Part shown: positions 24,581 to 33,543 of the stretch, in pieces | Position numbering within the stretch: position 1 is the stretch's first letter | Layout of the letters: each line of letters starts with the position of its first letter | Assembly (NCBI GenBank): GCA_964577195.1 | Contig: CAZNYF010000010.1 | Coordinates: forward strand, 1-35,498 | Length of the DNA: 35,498 nt | Reading direction: 5' to 3' | DNA from: HyVt-560 sp964577195 | GTDB taxonomy: Bacteria; Pseudomonadota; Gammaproteobacteria; UWMA-0217 | The notes under the pieces: generated by a model | Told to the model about the DNA's origin: nothing | Databases searched by the model: none | What the model saw: the letters and a program-made list of their open reading frames with translations, nothing else | Program-made: the position numbers and the translations under genes

Positions 24581-26125
24581 ATGAGCAACGATAAATTAAT
24601 TATTTTCGATACGACTTTACGCGACGGGGAGCAAAGCCCTGGCGCTTCGATGACGCTGGATGAAAAAGTGCGTATCGCCAGAGCCTTGGAAAAAATGCGT
24701 GTCGATGTCATCGAAGCGGGATTTCCAATTGCCAGCCCTGGTGATTTTGAAGCAGTGAAAGCGGTTGCTGCGGCAGTTAAGGACAGTACTGTTTGCGGAC
24801 TCGCACGCGCGCTGGACAAAGATATCGAACGCGCAGGAGCTGCTCTGGAACCGGCGAACTCAAAACGTATTCATACTTTTATCGCGACCTCTCCCATTCA
24901 TATGAAAGCGAAGCTGCGGATGAGTCCTGACGAGGTATTGGTTCAGGCAATTCATGCGGTTAAGAAGGCGCGTCAATTTACCGATAACGTTGAATTTTCC
25001 CCAGAAGACGCGGGTCGTTCGGATGTTGATTTCTTATGTCGTGTGATTGAAGCAGTGATCAATGCGGGGGCGACTACAATCAATATTCCCGATACGGTTG
25101 GTTACAATATACCGATCCAGTTTGGAGAATTAGTCGGCACTTTAATGGAGCGTATTCCAAATTCTGATAAGGCTGTATTTTCTGTGCACTGTCATAATGA
25201 CCTTGGTTTGGCGGTGGCAAATTCATTGTCAGCGGTGAGTCACGGTGCTCGACAGGTGGAATGTACGATTAATGGGTTGGGCGAGCGAGCCGGAAACGCA
25301 TCACTCGAAGAGATCGTCATGGCGGTTAAAACGCGTGCTGACTTTTTCGATTGCAGTACTAATTTGGATACGACTCAAATTGTGCCTTGTTCCCGGTTAG
25401 TTTCCGGTATTACAGGCTTTCCTGTGCAGCCCAATAAAGCCATCGTTGGCGCAAATGCTTTCGCGCACGAATCAGGGATTCATCAAGATGGTGTACTGAA
25501 AAGCCGCGAGACCTACGAAATCATGCGCGCTGAAGATGTCGGCTGGAGTAAAAATAAAATTGTTTTGGGTAAGCATTCTGGGCGTAATGCGTTTAAAACG
25601 CGCTTGGCAGATCTGGGTTACGAATTTAAATCTGAAGAAGCGTTAAATTCAGCATTCACCAGTTTTAAAGTACTTGCGGATAAGAAGCATGAAATTTTTG
25701 ATGAAGATTTACAGGCATTGGTGAGCGAATCCAGTCAGGTAGATTCGGAGATTTACAAATTGGTGGCGATGAAAGTCACATCAGAAACTGGCGAGAAACC
25801 TGCGGCAACATTGACACTGAGTGTTGATGATGAAGAGCATGTTACAAGCGGGGAAGGTGCCGGGCCAGTCGATGCCTCTTTTGGTGCGATTGAATCGTTG
25901 GTTGGCAGCGACGCCAGTTTGCAGCTTTATTCAGTGAATAATATTACCAGTGGCACTGATTCGCAGGGAGAAGTCACGGTACGTCTGGAAAAAGAGGGGC
26001 GTATTGTAAATGGATTGGGCGCAGATGTGGATATTGTTACAGCGTCAATCAAAGCGTATTTGAATGCGTTGAACAAGCTGGCAAAAGGCGCTCGTCGGCC
26101 ACATCCGCAGCACGGAGATGTGTAG
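24581..26125 (+). CDS. leuA: 2-isopropylmalate synthase
   Basis: 514 residues from the ATG at 24581, which has GGAG nine bases upstream; an ATG at 24566 would include that site. First committed step of leucine synthesis: acetyl-CoA plus 2-oxoisovalerate. The N-terminal TIM barrel begins FDTTLRDGEQSPGASM and has the metal-binding HCHNDLGLAVAN and NGLGERAGNASLEE. The C-terminal regulatory domain (from about 390) senses leucine: GPVDASFGAI and VTVRLEKEGRIVNGLGAD. It lies behind a Leu-rich leader. The gene after it starts seven bases past the stop. Confidence 0.96.
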   Translation: MSNDKLIIFDTTLRDGEQSPGASMTLDEKVRIARALEKMRVDVIEAGFPIASPGDFEAVKAVAAAVKDSTVCGLARALDKDIERAGAALEPANSKRIHTFIATSPIHMKAKLRMSPDEVLVQAIHAVKKARQFTDNVEFSPEDAGRSDVDFLCRVIEAVINAGATTINIPDTVGYNIPIQFGELVGTLMERIPNSDKAVFSVHCHNDLGLAVANSLSAVSHGARQVECTINGLGERAGNASLEEIVMAVKTRADFFDCSTNLDTTQIVPCSRLVSGITGFPVQPNKAIVGANAFAHESGIHQDGVLKSRETYEIMRAEDVGWSKNKIVLGKHSGRNAFKTRLADLGYEFKSEEALNSAFTSFKVLADKKHEIFDEDLQALVSESSQVDSEIYKLVAMKVTSETGEKPAATLTLSVDDEEHVTSGEGAGPVDASFGAIESLVGSDASLQLYSVNNITSGTDSQGEVTVRLEKEGRIVNGLGADVDIVTASIKAYLNALNKLAKGARRPHPQHGDV

Positions 26126-26131
26126 CGATTG

Positions 26132-26818
26132 ATGGCAGATCCAGTCAACACATCGGCGTATTTAGAAGCCATAGGGATCACGCAATGGGTATTGCGTGAT
26201 TCTCCTTCTATTGAAAGTGATGTGCCGGATGTCATTATTGAGAGCAATGAAACTGTTGCAGCGAGTACGTTGGACTGGCCAGCACTTGAACAGACTGTCG
26301 CCGTGTGTACCCAATGCCCACTATGCGAGCAGCGAACCCAGGCAGTTTTTGGTGTTGGTAATCAACAGGCAGACTGGCTGATTATTGGTGAAGCACCGGG
26401 TGAGCAGGAAGACTTACAGGGTGAGCCTTTTGTGGGGAAAGCAGGTTTGTTATTGAACAATATGCTGACGGCAGTGGGGCTGGATCGACATAAGGCGTAT
26501 ATCGCTAACATCGCAAAATGCCGGCCCCCCCAGAATCGTGATCCTGCCCCAGAGGAAATTGAAAAATGCCTGCCTTATTTGCAACGGCAGGTTGAGTTAA
26601 TCCAGCCAAAATTAATTCTCGTCGTTGGACGAATCGCCGCGCAAACCCTGCTAAAAACAGATACTCCAGTAGGCAAACTCCGTGGCCAAATACATACCTA
26701 TCCAGATACCGATATTCCGATGATTGTAACTTATCATCCGGCTTATCTATTACGTCGCCCGAGTGAAAAAAGAAAATCCTGGGATGATTTAAAGCTGGCG
26801 TTAACCGCAATTCAATGA
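26132..26818 (+). CDS. Uracil-DNA glycosylase family 4 (iron-sulfur type)
   Basis: 228 residues. It removes uracil from DNA to start base-excision repair. An N-terminal extension of about 55 residues precedes the core. Four iron-sulfur Cys: Cys59/Cys62 (and Cys65 in CTQCPLC), Cys130 (IAKCRPP) and Cys146 (EKCLPY). Motif 1 is GEAPGEQED (86-94), with the Glu that binds the catalytic water, and motif 2 is TYHPAYLLRRPSEKRKSWDDL. Close to the phage-SPO1 polymerase-like UDG/UDGa group. Its stop overlaps the rimI start (ATGA), so the two are co-translated. An ordinary family-1 ung may also exist elsewhere. Confidence 0.92.
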   Translation: MADPVNTSAYLEAIGITQWVLRDSPSIESDVPDVIIESNETVAASTLDWPALEQTVAVCTQCPLCEQRTQAVFGVGNQQADWLIIGEAPGEQEDLQGEPFVGKAGLLLNNMLTAVGLDRHKAYIANIAKCRPPQNRDPAPEEIEKCLPYLQRQVELIQPKLILVVGRIAAQTLLKTDTPVGKLRGQIHTYPDTDIPMIVTYHPAYLLRRPSEKRKSWDDLKLALTAIQ

Positions 26819-27285
26819 ACGCTGCGATGGAGCAGATGCCTGCTGGTATCAGAGTCATGTCTGTAGATGATCTTGCGGCTGTTCTGGCTATCGAGAACAG
26901 CGCCTACGATTTTCCCTGGACCGAAGGGATTTTTAAAGATTGTTTCCGAGTCGGCTACCCATCGTGGATTTATGAGCAGGATGACAAAATCCAAGGCTAC
27001 GGAATACTCTCGGTGGCAGCAGGAGAGGGGCATATATTAAATCTTTGTGTGCATCCCGAATCGCAGCATCAGGGGATTGGGCGACAACTGTTAAAATCTC
27101 TCTTACTCACGGCGGAAATATTAGAAGTATCAGCCCTGTTTCTGGAAGTTAGGCTATCGAACAAGGCAGCGATCAGTTTGTACGAGAAATTTGGATTTAA
27201 TGAAGTCGGAATTCGATCAAACTATTATCCGGCTAAAAAAGGTCGTGAAGACGCTGTGGTGCTAGCCAAACAATTAATCAAGTAA
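26815..27285 (+). CDS. rimI: Ribosomal protein bS18 N-alpha-acetyltransferase RimI
   Basis: 156 residues; ATG overlaps the UDG stop by four bases. A GNAT fold with the acetyl-CoA loop VHPESQHQGIGRQLLKSL, and RimI-typical segments AYDFPWTEGIF, LEVRLSNKAAISLYEKFGFNEVG and NYYPAKKGREDAVVLAK. It acetylates the N-terminal Ala of ribosomal protein S18, and perhaps others. An internal ATG at 26857 would give a more E. coli-like N-terminus and is possible. Followed by a 1-kb stretch with no sound gene. Confidence 0.93.
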   Translation: MNAAMEQMPAGIRVMSVDDLAAVLAIENSAYDFPWTEGIFKDCFRVGYPSWIYEQDDKIQGYGILSVAAGEGHILNLCVHPESQHQGIGRQLLKSLLLTAEILEVSALFLEVRLSNKAAISLYEKFGFNEVGIRSNYYPAKKGREDAVVLAKQLIK

Positions 27286-27397
27286 ATTTACATGGCTGAT
27301 TATCTAATGCTAATCGATGACCCCGGCGAAGAATGCACGTAAGGAGTAAACGCTGGTTCTTGGTGACTGCCAGGGAGGTGGCTTACAAATATACTTT

Positions 27398-27682
27398 TCA
27401 TAAATCCGACAGGTACGAAGTCACTGTCCTTTGCAAAAATATACGAGCCGCTACAATTTTTTCAGAAATATTAACAAATACTGGTTCATCAGTTTTGGTG
27501 TAAAGCTCGCTGATTTTTTGATGGTCATCTTCGAGACTGTTTGCAACAACGAAGTATCCACTTCGTGGAGATAGTCCACTGGTTGTTTTGAGATTCAGAG
27601 CGTGTGCAACCAGCTCACCCAGATAATAACTTTTCCCTTTTTCAAGCTTGAAAGGAACTGATATTAGGCTTTTAAGAAGCAT
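27398..27682 (-). pseudogene. Possible gene fragment, 94 codons, minus strand
   Basis: The frame reads well as protein (VPFKLEKGKSYYLGELVAH, LSPRSGYFVVANSLEDDHQK) and looks like the C-terminal part of a secreted or surface-type domain, in which 'l..GK.YYLGE..' is a common phrase. It lacks a signal peptide, a ribosome binding site and a good start; the open frame goes on upstream into the terminator hairpin at 27701-27731 before a stop. I read it as a remnant of a larger gene whose front has been lost, but an intact small gene cannot be ruled out. No family assigned with confidence. Confidence 0.35.
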
Positions 27683-27700
27683 AGTGAAGGGATAGATGAT

Positions 27701-27731
27701 AATTAAAAACCCCGGAGCTAGATGCTCCGGG
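27701..27731 (-). terminator. Minus-strand terminator
   Basis: An eight-pair stem CCCGGAGC / GCTCCGGG (27711-27718 and 27724-27731) with a five-base loop; on the minus strand it is followed by GTTTTTAATT. It would end a transcript coming from about 28.2 kb, where I see no intact gene. Confidence 0.75.
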
Positions 27732-28299
27732 CAGGTACTTTATTATTGTTATTATTGTCTAAGGCTACGTGCCGGTCCATGGGTATTTTCCCTGTTATAT
27801 GCCGATAATTCGGTCCAGACATTTATTGTTTTTCTTGGCGCTGGTACCTAATCGCTGCCTCAACCAATTCATCGGCATCGGGGCTGGAATATTTAACTGG
27901 ATTCAGGAACAACCAGACAAGGGTCTAATTAATTTCGTGGGCTGCCGTACTTCTTTGAGCGTTAATATTCAAGCTGGGGCAATAAGGCAAGTCAGGTTGT
28001 TTAAGTGTGGGTTACTCGTCCCTTAGGTTCTATAGGACGATTCGATGGTTTCTTTACTCAGAATGCCTTTAATTCGCAAAAATTCGGGGGCAAGAGTAGG
28101 CCAACCACTAGCCCAAGCAACGCGGGTTGAATTTTGCCTCAGAATCGGAAAGCGTGAGGAATAAAGCATCTTTCCAGTATTCGAGTTTTTGTCTGAGAAG
28201 CGAGGGCGCGGGCATCAGCAGATTATACCTGCATCACTGCTGACAATATTCCACCAACGCCGTATCATTCACTTATTCCTTAAATAACGTGATTGAAAA
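27732..28299 (-). other. Stretch with decayed or very small ORFs upstream of argC
   Basis: No convincing gene. On the minus strand: a consensus -10 TATAAT (28227-28222) sits six bases before ATG 28215, which opens a 35-codon frame (MPAPSLLRQKLEYWKDALFL...). A second, +1-shifted frame carries protein-like TRVAWASGWPTLAPEFLRIK and stops near 28022. A 34-codon frame (27822-27718) ends inside the terminator hairpin. The pattern fits a broken gene with at least one frameshift, or a non-coding transcript of about 500 bases. Confidence 0.3.
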
Positions 28300-29331
28300 A
28301 TGATTTCTTGTGGCATCGTGGGCGCAACCGGTTATACCGGAGTTGAGCTTTTACGGATTTTAATTCAGCATCCAGAGGTGCAGATTCGTTGCGCGACTTC
28401 CCGCTCTGAAGCGGGCACAGCGTTGGCTGATTTTTTTCCTAGTTTGCGCGGTATGACTGATTTGGAATTTACTGCGCCGGATCAGCAACTACTGGCTGAG
28501 TGTGATGTGGTGTTTTTCGCGACTCCCAACGGTACGGCAATGAAGCTGGTACCGGAGTTGTTGGAGGCGGGTGTTAAAATCATTGATCTGGCAGCTGATT
28601 TTCGTTTGAAAGATGCGAGTGTCTGGCAGCAGTGGTATGGCATGGAACATGCGTGCCCTGATTTGTTGACAACTGCTGTCTATGGCTTACCAGAACTGAA
28701 TCGTGAATTAATCAAGCAAGCTCAGTTGGTGGCAAACCCGGGCTGTTATCCCACTGCGACAGTGCTTGGGCTGATGCCCCTGTTGCAACAGGGGTTGATC
28801 AATGTTGAAACTATCATTGCCGATGGTAAATCGGGTATCAGTGGCGCTGGTCGCGGTGCAAATGCAGCAATGCTTGCAGCGGAGACCTCAGAAAGCTTTA
28901 AGGCTTATGCAACGCCGGGACACCGACATCTCCCTGAGATTCGTCAGAGTTTAGAAATTATCCACGGAGGTGATGTGAAACTAACTTTCGCACCGCATTT
29001 GATTCCGATGATTCGTGGAATACATGTCACAGTTTATGCTGGTTTGACTACTCAGGAAGCTGATCTTCAGGCAGTCTTTGAGTCTGTCTACAAAAATGAA
29101 CCGTTTGTCGATGTGATGCCTGCGGGGAGTCAACCCGAAACCCGTAGCTGCAAAGGCTCGAATATGTGCCGAATTGCTGTTCATAGACCACAAGATGCAG
29201 ATACGGTAGTTGTGCTCTCGGTGATTGATAATCTCGTTAAAGGTGCCGCTGGGCAGGCAGTACAAAATATGAATTTGATGCTTGGTCTGGCTGAGACAGC
29301 CGGTTTGCACGCTGTGGCGTTGTCACCGTAG
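28300..29331 (+). CDS. argC: N-acetyl-gamma-glutamyl-phosphate reductase
   Basis: 343 residues, the usual type 1 length. It reduces N-acetylglutamyl phosphate to the semialdehyde with NADPH (third arginine step). Rossmann motif GATGYTGVELLR (8-19), catalytic Cys149 in ANPGCYPTATVLG, and KSGISGAGRGA plus PGHRHLPEI downstream. The start has no strong ribosome binding site and is set by the protein N-terminus MISCGIVGATGYTG. It leads a compact run: argC, a DUF6776 gene nine bases on, and a bactofilin. Confidence 0.96.
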   Translation: MISCGIVGATGYTGVELLRILIQHPEVQIRCATSRSEAGTALADFFPSLRGMTDLEFTAPDQQLLAECDVVFFATPNGTAMKLVPELLEAGVKIIDLAADFRLKDASVWQQWYGMEHACPDLLTTAVYGLPELNRELIKQAQLVANPGCYPTATVLGLMPLLQQGLINVETIIADGKSGISGAGRGANAAMLAAETSESFKAYATPGHRHLPEIRQSLEIIHGGDVKLTFAPHLIPMIRGIHVTVYAGLTTQEADLQAVFESVYKNEPFVDVMPAGSQPETRSCKGSNMCRIAVHRPQDADTVVVLSVIDNLVKGAAGQAVQNMNLMLGLAETAGLHAVALSP

Positions 29332-29340
29332 ATTATCGGT

Positions 29341-30093
29341 ATGTCTAAGATTATCAAGCCGAAGCCGGTTGTTACGATTCAGGGGGAAGAAACATCGATT
29401 GGTTGGTTGGCGCCTCTGGTATTGGCTTTTCTGGTGACGTCCGCTGTGCTGGCTTATCTTTTCTGGCCGGATTTAAATGCACGGTTAACGGCTAACCCTG
29501 TTAAAAGTTTATCTGGCGTTGAGGCACTTCAAGATAAAATTGAAGAATTGCAGTTAGAAAACGATAGGTTGGCTAAAGAATTGGCATTTGCCAAACGATC
29601 TAGTGAGATTGATAAGAAAGCCAATGTGGCATTGGTTGATGCGCTGACTGATCGAGAGCAAAAGGCCGCTCAAACCAAGGAAGAGTTGGGCTTTTACAAA
29701 AATATTGTTTCTGATAAGGGAATTGGCAAGGGGATAGAGATACGCAGTTTTCAGGTAAGTAGCGGAAATCAAGCAACTGACTACACCTATAAACTAGTGT
29801 TGTCACGTTCAGGCACGAAGAAACGGGCAGTGACAGGAAGAGTAGAAATTAGGGTGCAAGGTAAGAAGAATGGCACTAGTGTTATGCTTGGATGGTCAAA
29901 TATTCGGGTTGGCAATGCTTCTTCTCCGAGTTTCAAGTTCCAATATTTCCAAACTCTGGAGGGTGAAATCAGGTTCCCGGTGGAATTTATTCCAGAAAAT
30001 GTTTTGGTGAAGGTTTCTGCTGCCGGAAGTGAGCAGCCTGTCCAGCAAAGCTATTCCTGGAATGCTATTGTTAAAGGAGGAGATAAAACATGA
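29341..30093 (+). CDS. DUF6776 family inner-membrane protein
   Basis: 250 residues. One membrane span near 23-43 (LAPLVLAFLVTSAVLAYLFWP) is followed by a coiled coil (about 60-100, LQDKIEELQLENDRLAKELAF) and a periplasmic beta-rich domain (YKLVLSRSGTKKRAVTGRVEIRV, FQTLEGEIRFPVEFIPENVLV). This layout is that of DUF6776, found beside bactofilin and argC in Pseudomonas-type genomes. Its stop overlaps the bactofilin start by four bases, so they are probably made together and may act in one envelope structure; function unknown. Confidence 0.8.
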   Translation: MSKIIKPKPVVTIQGEETSIGWLAPLVLAFLVTSAVLAYLFWPDLNARLTANPVKSLSGVEALQDKIEELQLENDRLAKELAFAKRSSEIDKKANVALVDALTDREQKAAQTKEELGFYKNIVSDKGIGKGIEIRSFQVSSGNQATDYTYKLVLSRSGTKKRAVTGRVEIRVQGKKNGTSVMLGWSNIRVGNASSPSFKFQYFQTLEGEIRFPVEFIPENVLVKVSAAGSEQPVQQSYSWNAIVKGGDKT

Positions 30094-30509
30094 TTGGCAG
30101 AAATAAGAAAACACGCACTGCGCGTGTCGATACCGTGATTGGTAAGACAACTTCGATCACAGGCGATTTGAATTTTGATGGGAGTTTGCATGTCGAAGGT
30201 ACGATTGTCGGCAATGTGAAGTCTTCATCGGATGAGAACTCGACTTTAGTGCTTGATGAAGACGGCATGATCGAAGGTGAGATCGACGTTGCTAACATCA
30301 TCATTAACGGCACAGTGCAGGGAAATATTCATTCTCGCGGCCATGCTGAATTGATGTCTAAAGCACGGATTAAAGGCACTGTTTACTATAACCTGATTGA
30401 AATGGCGATTGGTTCTGAGGTGAACGGTAATCTAGTTCATAGTCAGGAGCCGCAGCTTGGAAGCGTGGAGTATCTTGATACCGGTAGCAATTCTGAGAAT
30501 AATTCCTGA
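30090..30509 (+). CDS. Bactofilin family cytoskeletal protein
   Basis: 139 residues. A core of repeated short beta strands (TSITGDLNFDGSLHVEGTIV, GMIEGEIDVANIIINGTVQG, ARIKGTVYYNLIEMAIGSEV) makes the right-handed beta helix of bactofilins, which polymerise without nucleotide and organise cell-wall enzymes or curvature. Basic N-terminal tail (MIGRNKKTRTAR) suits membrane binding; acidic, Asn/Ser-rich C-terminus. GGAGGA precedes the start, which overlaps the upstream membrane-protein gene (ATGA). Confidence 0.9.
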   Translation: MIGRNKKTRTARVDTVIGKTTSITGDLNFDGSLHVEGTIVGNVKSSSDENSTLVLDEDGMIEGEIDVANIIINGTVQGNIHSRGHAELMSKARIKGTVYYNLIEMAIGSEVNGNLVHSQEPQLGSVEYLDTGSNSENNS

Positions 30510-30536
30510 GTACTCAGAGTACTTGTATAAGGTTAA

Positions 30537-30566
30537 TTGCCTCGCTAGGTAATAGAATGCTAATAT
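30537..30566 (+). promoter_or_regulatory. Probable erpA promoter
   Basis: TTGCCT (30537-30542), an 18-base spacer and TAATAT (30561-30566), about 30 bases before the erpA start. Confidence 0.45.
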
Positions 30567-30596
30567 TTAAAATATTCCCTTACTGGAGATTGCCTG

Positions 30597-30959
30597 ATGA
30601 GCGCAGTTGAAATAGCACCACCTGAATCTGATTCACCCTTGGTATTTACTGATGCGGCAGCTTCCAAAGTTAAGCAATTAATTGAAGAAGAAGATAATCA
30701 GGATCTCAAACTGAGAGTTTTTGTTAGCGGCGGAGGCTGCTCAGGCTTTCAATATGGCTTCACTTTTGATGAAGACGTCAATGATGGTGATACTGAAGTG
30801 GAGAATGGTGGAGTCGTGTTGTTGATTGACCCCATGAGCTTTCAATACCTATCAGGTGCTGAAATTGACTATACCGAGGGCCTTGAAGGTGCTCAATTTG
30901 TAATTCGTAATCCTAATGCGACCACCACTTGTGGCTGTGGGTCTTCCTTCGCGGTTTGA
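30597..30959 (+). CDS. erpA: Iron-sulfur cluster insertion protein ErpA
   Basis: 120 residues, an A-type carrier that hands [4Fe-4S] or [2Fe-2S] clusters to target proteins such as IspG. The three conserved Cys are present: Cys48 (GGGCSGFQYGF) and Cys112/Cys114 (TTTCGCGSSFAV). The N-terminal PLVFTDAAASKVKQLI and the FDEDVNDGDTEVENGG loop fit ErpA rather than IscA. GGAG lies before the ATG. It converges on anmK, with a strong shared hairpin between them. Confidence 0.95.
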   Translation: MSAVEIAPPESDSPLVFTDAAASKVKQLIEEEDNQDLKLRVFVSGGGCSGFQYGFTFDEDVNDGDTEVENGGVVLLIDPMSFQYLSGAEIDYTEGLEGAQFVIRNPNATTTCGCGSSFAV

Positions 30960-30987
30960 TATATAGATACGATCTAATCTCAATTTA

Positions 30988-31025
30988 GAAACGACAAAGG
31001 ATCCTGCGGGATCCTTTGTCGTTTC
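30988..31025. terminator. Bidirectional terminator between erpA and anmK
   Basis: A perfect 17-pair stem GAAACGACAAAGGATCC / GGATCCTTTGTCGTTTC with a four-base loop TGCG (31005-31008). It lies between convergent genes and shows T-rich sequence on both strands' 3' arm ends (GTTTC), so it can act either way. Confidence 0.75.
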
Positions 31026-31040
31026 TGGTGGCTTGTATAA

Positions 31041-32159
31041 CTAGTAATGCTTGCCAGGATAAATAGCCCCGGCGATTCTTGAGTACTTCCCACCAGTTAT
31101 GGTAATCAGTTCGAGCGGCTTTCGCTCGAAAGTTTGTTTCGCAAACCAGGCAAAGGCAACCGCTTCCATATTTTCTGGCTTGATTCCGCTTTCTGCGGTG
31201 CTTTTCCATTCAATCGTGCCGTTAAGTGACCTTAAGCGTGATATCAAATGGTTGTTGTTCATACCGCCACCACAAATGAAGACTTCTATAGTCTTTCCAG
31301 CATAGCGATGAATCGCATCAACGATGCTTCGTGCCGTCAATTCGCTGAGCGTGGCTTGCACATCTTCATTGGAGATTGGTTGAGGCACTTGATTGAGGTG
31401 CTGCGTCAGGAAGCTTTGATTGAAATATTCACGGCCCGTGCTTTTGGGTGGGGGTAATTTAAAATAGGGGTCAGAGAGCATTGAGTTGAGCAGTTGTTGA
31501 TTGATTTCGCCGCTCGCAGCCCACAGACCATTCTGATCGAAGCTTTGCTCTTTATGGAGTAGCACCCAGCTATCAAGCAGTGTATTCGCTGGCCCTGTGT
31601 CGAAACCAATAATGGCTGCCTGCTTGTCTTGGGGGATAATGCTGATATTGGCAATTCCACCAAGATTTAAGACCACAACATTGTGATCGCGACGAAAGAA
31701 CTGCGCGTTAAAGGCGGGTGTTAGTGGCGCGCCTTGCCCGCCAGTAGCGATGTCTCGGCGACGCCAATCGCTAATTGTGGTTATGCCGGTTGCTTCGACA
31801 ATCAGGTTTGGATCTCCGAGCTGCCAGCTATTGGGTTGTCTGGATGAGGGTTGGTGACGAATGGTCTGACCGTGAGTGCCGATTGCCTTAATCTGGAGAT
31901 CCGGTGCCAAGGTTAAAATTTTACTGGCTGTGTGGGTAAATATTTTCCCGATCTCATGATCAATATCCAGAATGGTTTTTAAGTTTCCGCGCCAATCTGG
32001 ATGAATTATTTTGGTGAGCCTTGCTTTCAGCTTTGCCGGGTAAGGTGTGAAGTGAGTTTTCGAGACCGTAAATTTCGTATCTGTGAAGCTGGCAATCGCC
32101 GCATCAACACCATCCATACTGGTTCCGGACATGAGTCCCAGATAGTATTGTTTTGACAT
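31041..32159 (-). CDS. anmK: Anhydro-N-acetylmuramic acid kinase
   Basis: 372 residues. It phosphorylates and opens 1,6-anhydro-MurNAc from recycled cell wall to give MurNAc-6-phosphate. The N-terminal GLMSGTSMDGVDAAI is the AnmK ATP-site signature; GHGQTIRH-like IGTHGQTIRHQP, LNLGGIANISI and DTGPANTLLDSW follow, and FICGGGMNNNHLI closes the fold. It lies seven bases past the stop of the upstream M23 endopeptidase, a peptidoglycan pairing also seen in Pseudomonas. Confidence 0.95.
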   Translation of the reverse strand: MSKQYYLGLMSGTSMDGVDAAIASFTDTKFTVSKTHFTPYPAKLKARLTKIIHPDWRGNLKTILDIDHEIGKIFTHTASKILTLAPDLQIKAIGTHGQTIRHQPSSRQPNSWQLGDPNLIVEATGITTISDWRRRDIATGGQGAPLTPAFNAQFFRRDHNVVVLNLGGIANISIIPQDKQAAIIGFDTGPANTLLDSWVLLHKEQSFDQNGLWAASGEINQQLLNSMLSDPYFKLPPPKSTGREYFNQSFLTQHLNQVPQPISNEDVQATLSELTARSIVDAIHRYAGKTIEVFICGGGMNNNHLISRLRSLNGTIEWKSTAESGIKPENMEAVAFAWFAKQTFERKPLELITITGGKYSRIAGAIYPGKHY

Positions 32160-32166
32160 TGAATCG

Positions 32167-33543
32167 TTAGTTGGCGGCGAGTGAGGGCTGCGAAAGCTGA
32201 ACTAAAAGTGGGCGGATTTTTTCTTTAAATTCCCTTAGCTCTTGATTTCTAAGGGGTGAGGCATTGGGAAGTTTAACGGTGAGTGGGTTTTTATGTTTTC
32301 CGTTTATTCTGAATTCGTAATGCAGATGTGGCCCCGTGGCGCTGCCGGTTGAGCCGACGTAGCCAATCACCTGCCCCTGTTTTACTGATTTTCCTCGCTT
32401 TAGACCTTTTTTGAATTTGGAAAGATGAGCGTAAAGTGTGCTGTAACCTCCAGCATGCTTAACAATGATGACATTTCCATAGCCCCCTTTTCTACCAATA
32501 AATTGAATTTTGCCACTGCCTGTAGATTTAACGGCGGTACCCGTGGGGGCAGCGTAGTCAATGCCTTTATGGGCGCGAATGGTGTGCAAAATGGGGTGTT
32601 TTCTTTTTGGGTTAAAGTGCGAGCTAATCCGGGAGAATCTTACCGGTGTGCGAATAAACGCTTTTTTATTGCTTCTGCCCTTGGCATCAAAATATCCAGT
32701 TTTATTGTTGTGTTCATGCTTTAGTGCGGTAAAGGTTTTGTTTTTAGTCGTAAAGCGTGCGGCCAATATAGAGCCAGATTTTTTCAGTGGCGCGCCATTG
32801 GCAAAGTATTCGTCATAGATAATTTCAAACTGATCGCCTCGTCTAATATCTAACGCAAAGTCGATGTCATAGGAAAATATCTCAACCATTTGCATGATGA
32901 GTGAATCTGAGATGCCTGCTTTTTTACCTGCTAGAAATAGTGAATTGTCTATAGTACCGGTCGCAGCGAGGCGACGACTTTCGATGGTATCCTGAATTAT
33001 ATTTGCAGAATATTCTTTCGCATCTCTAGTGACATGGAGACGTTTGGTTTCTGAAATTTGATAGTACAGTTCCTCTAAGCCTTTCCAGTCAAGCTTGAGG
33101 GAAATTTTTTGTCCAGGATAAAGATTTTGCAGCACTTTTTTAGAAACAGGAATGTTATTAATTTTTAGCAGGCTACTGTGAATTTGGTATTGATCAAAAA
33201 TTGCCGATGCACTATCGCCGGACTTAACCGTGTATTCGATCCAGTCGGATGCGGTTTGCGCTTCTAGTTCGGAATGATTGACGGCTGGATTGGGAGGCGG
33301 TATTTCAGCAGTAATGGGGACTTTGATATTCGTCCGCGATAATGAATCATGTGTTTTGGCTAGCACAACGCCGAGAAGTGATATTCCGATAACGAGTGAG
33401 ACAATGTAAAACGGCCAAGCAGCATGCTTCCGCGGAGTTCGTCGGATTGGGATTTCTCGTGTAAGAGGTTTCTTTAAGTCCCTAGTGTAAATCATGTGTG
33501 GCCGAGGAAATATCAATACTAAGAGACTAAGAAATATTTGCAT
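32167..33543 (-). CDS. M23 family murein endopeptidase (MepM-like)
   Basis: 458 residues from the ATG at 33543; a TTG 12 bases earlier and an ATG at 33495 are alternatives, none with a good ribosome binding site. One membrane anchor lies near residues 45-65 (PFYIVSLVIGISLLGVVLA). An OapA/LysM-like part follows (YTVKSGDSASAIFDQYQI, LYPGQKISLKLDW), then the LytM zinc peptidase domain with HxxxD in HKGIDYAAPTGT and HxH in ATGPHLHYEF. It cuts D-Ala-mDAP cross-bridges so that the sacculus can grow. Leads an operon with anmK. Confidence 0.9.
   Translation of the reverse strand: MQIFLSLLVLIFPRPHMIYTRDLKKPLTREIPIRRTPRKHAAWPFYIVSLVIGISLLGVVLAKTHDSLSRTNIKVPITAEIPPPNPAVNHSELEAQTASDWIEYTVKSGDSASAIFDQYQIHSSLLKINNIPVSKKVLQNLYPGQKISLKLDWKGLEELYYQISETKRLHVTRDAKEYSANIIQDTIESRRLAATGTIDNSLFLAGKKAGISDSLIMQMVEIFSYDIDFALDIRRGDQFEIIYDEYFANGAPLKKSGSILAARFTTKNKTFTALKHEHNNKTGYFDAKGRSNKKAFIRTPVRFSRISSHFNPKRKHPILHTIRAHKGIDYAAPTGTAVKSTGSGKIQFIGRKGGYGNVIIVKHAGGYSTLYAHLSKFKKGLKRGKSVKQGQVIGYVGSTGSATGPHLHYEFRINGKHKNPLTVKLPNASPLRNQELREFKEKIRPLLVQLSQPSLAAN

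Noticed and set aside
27769..28026. 85-codon plus-strand frame before argC
   Set aside because: No ribosome binding site, no recognisable pattern, and it lies across a region whose better frames are on the other strand.
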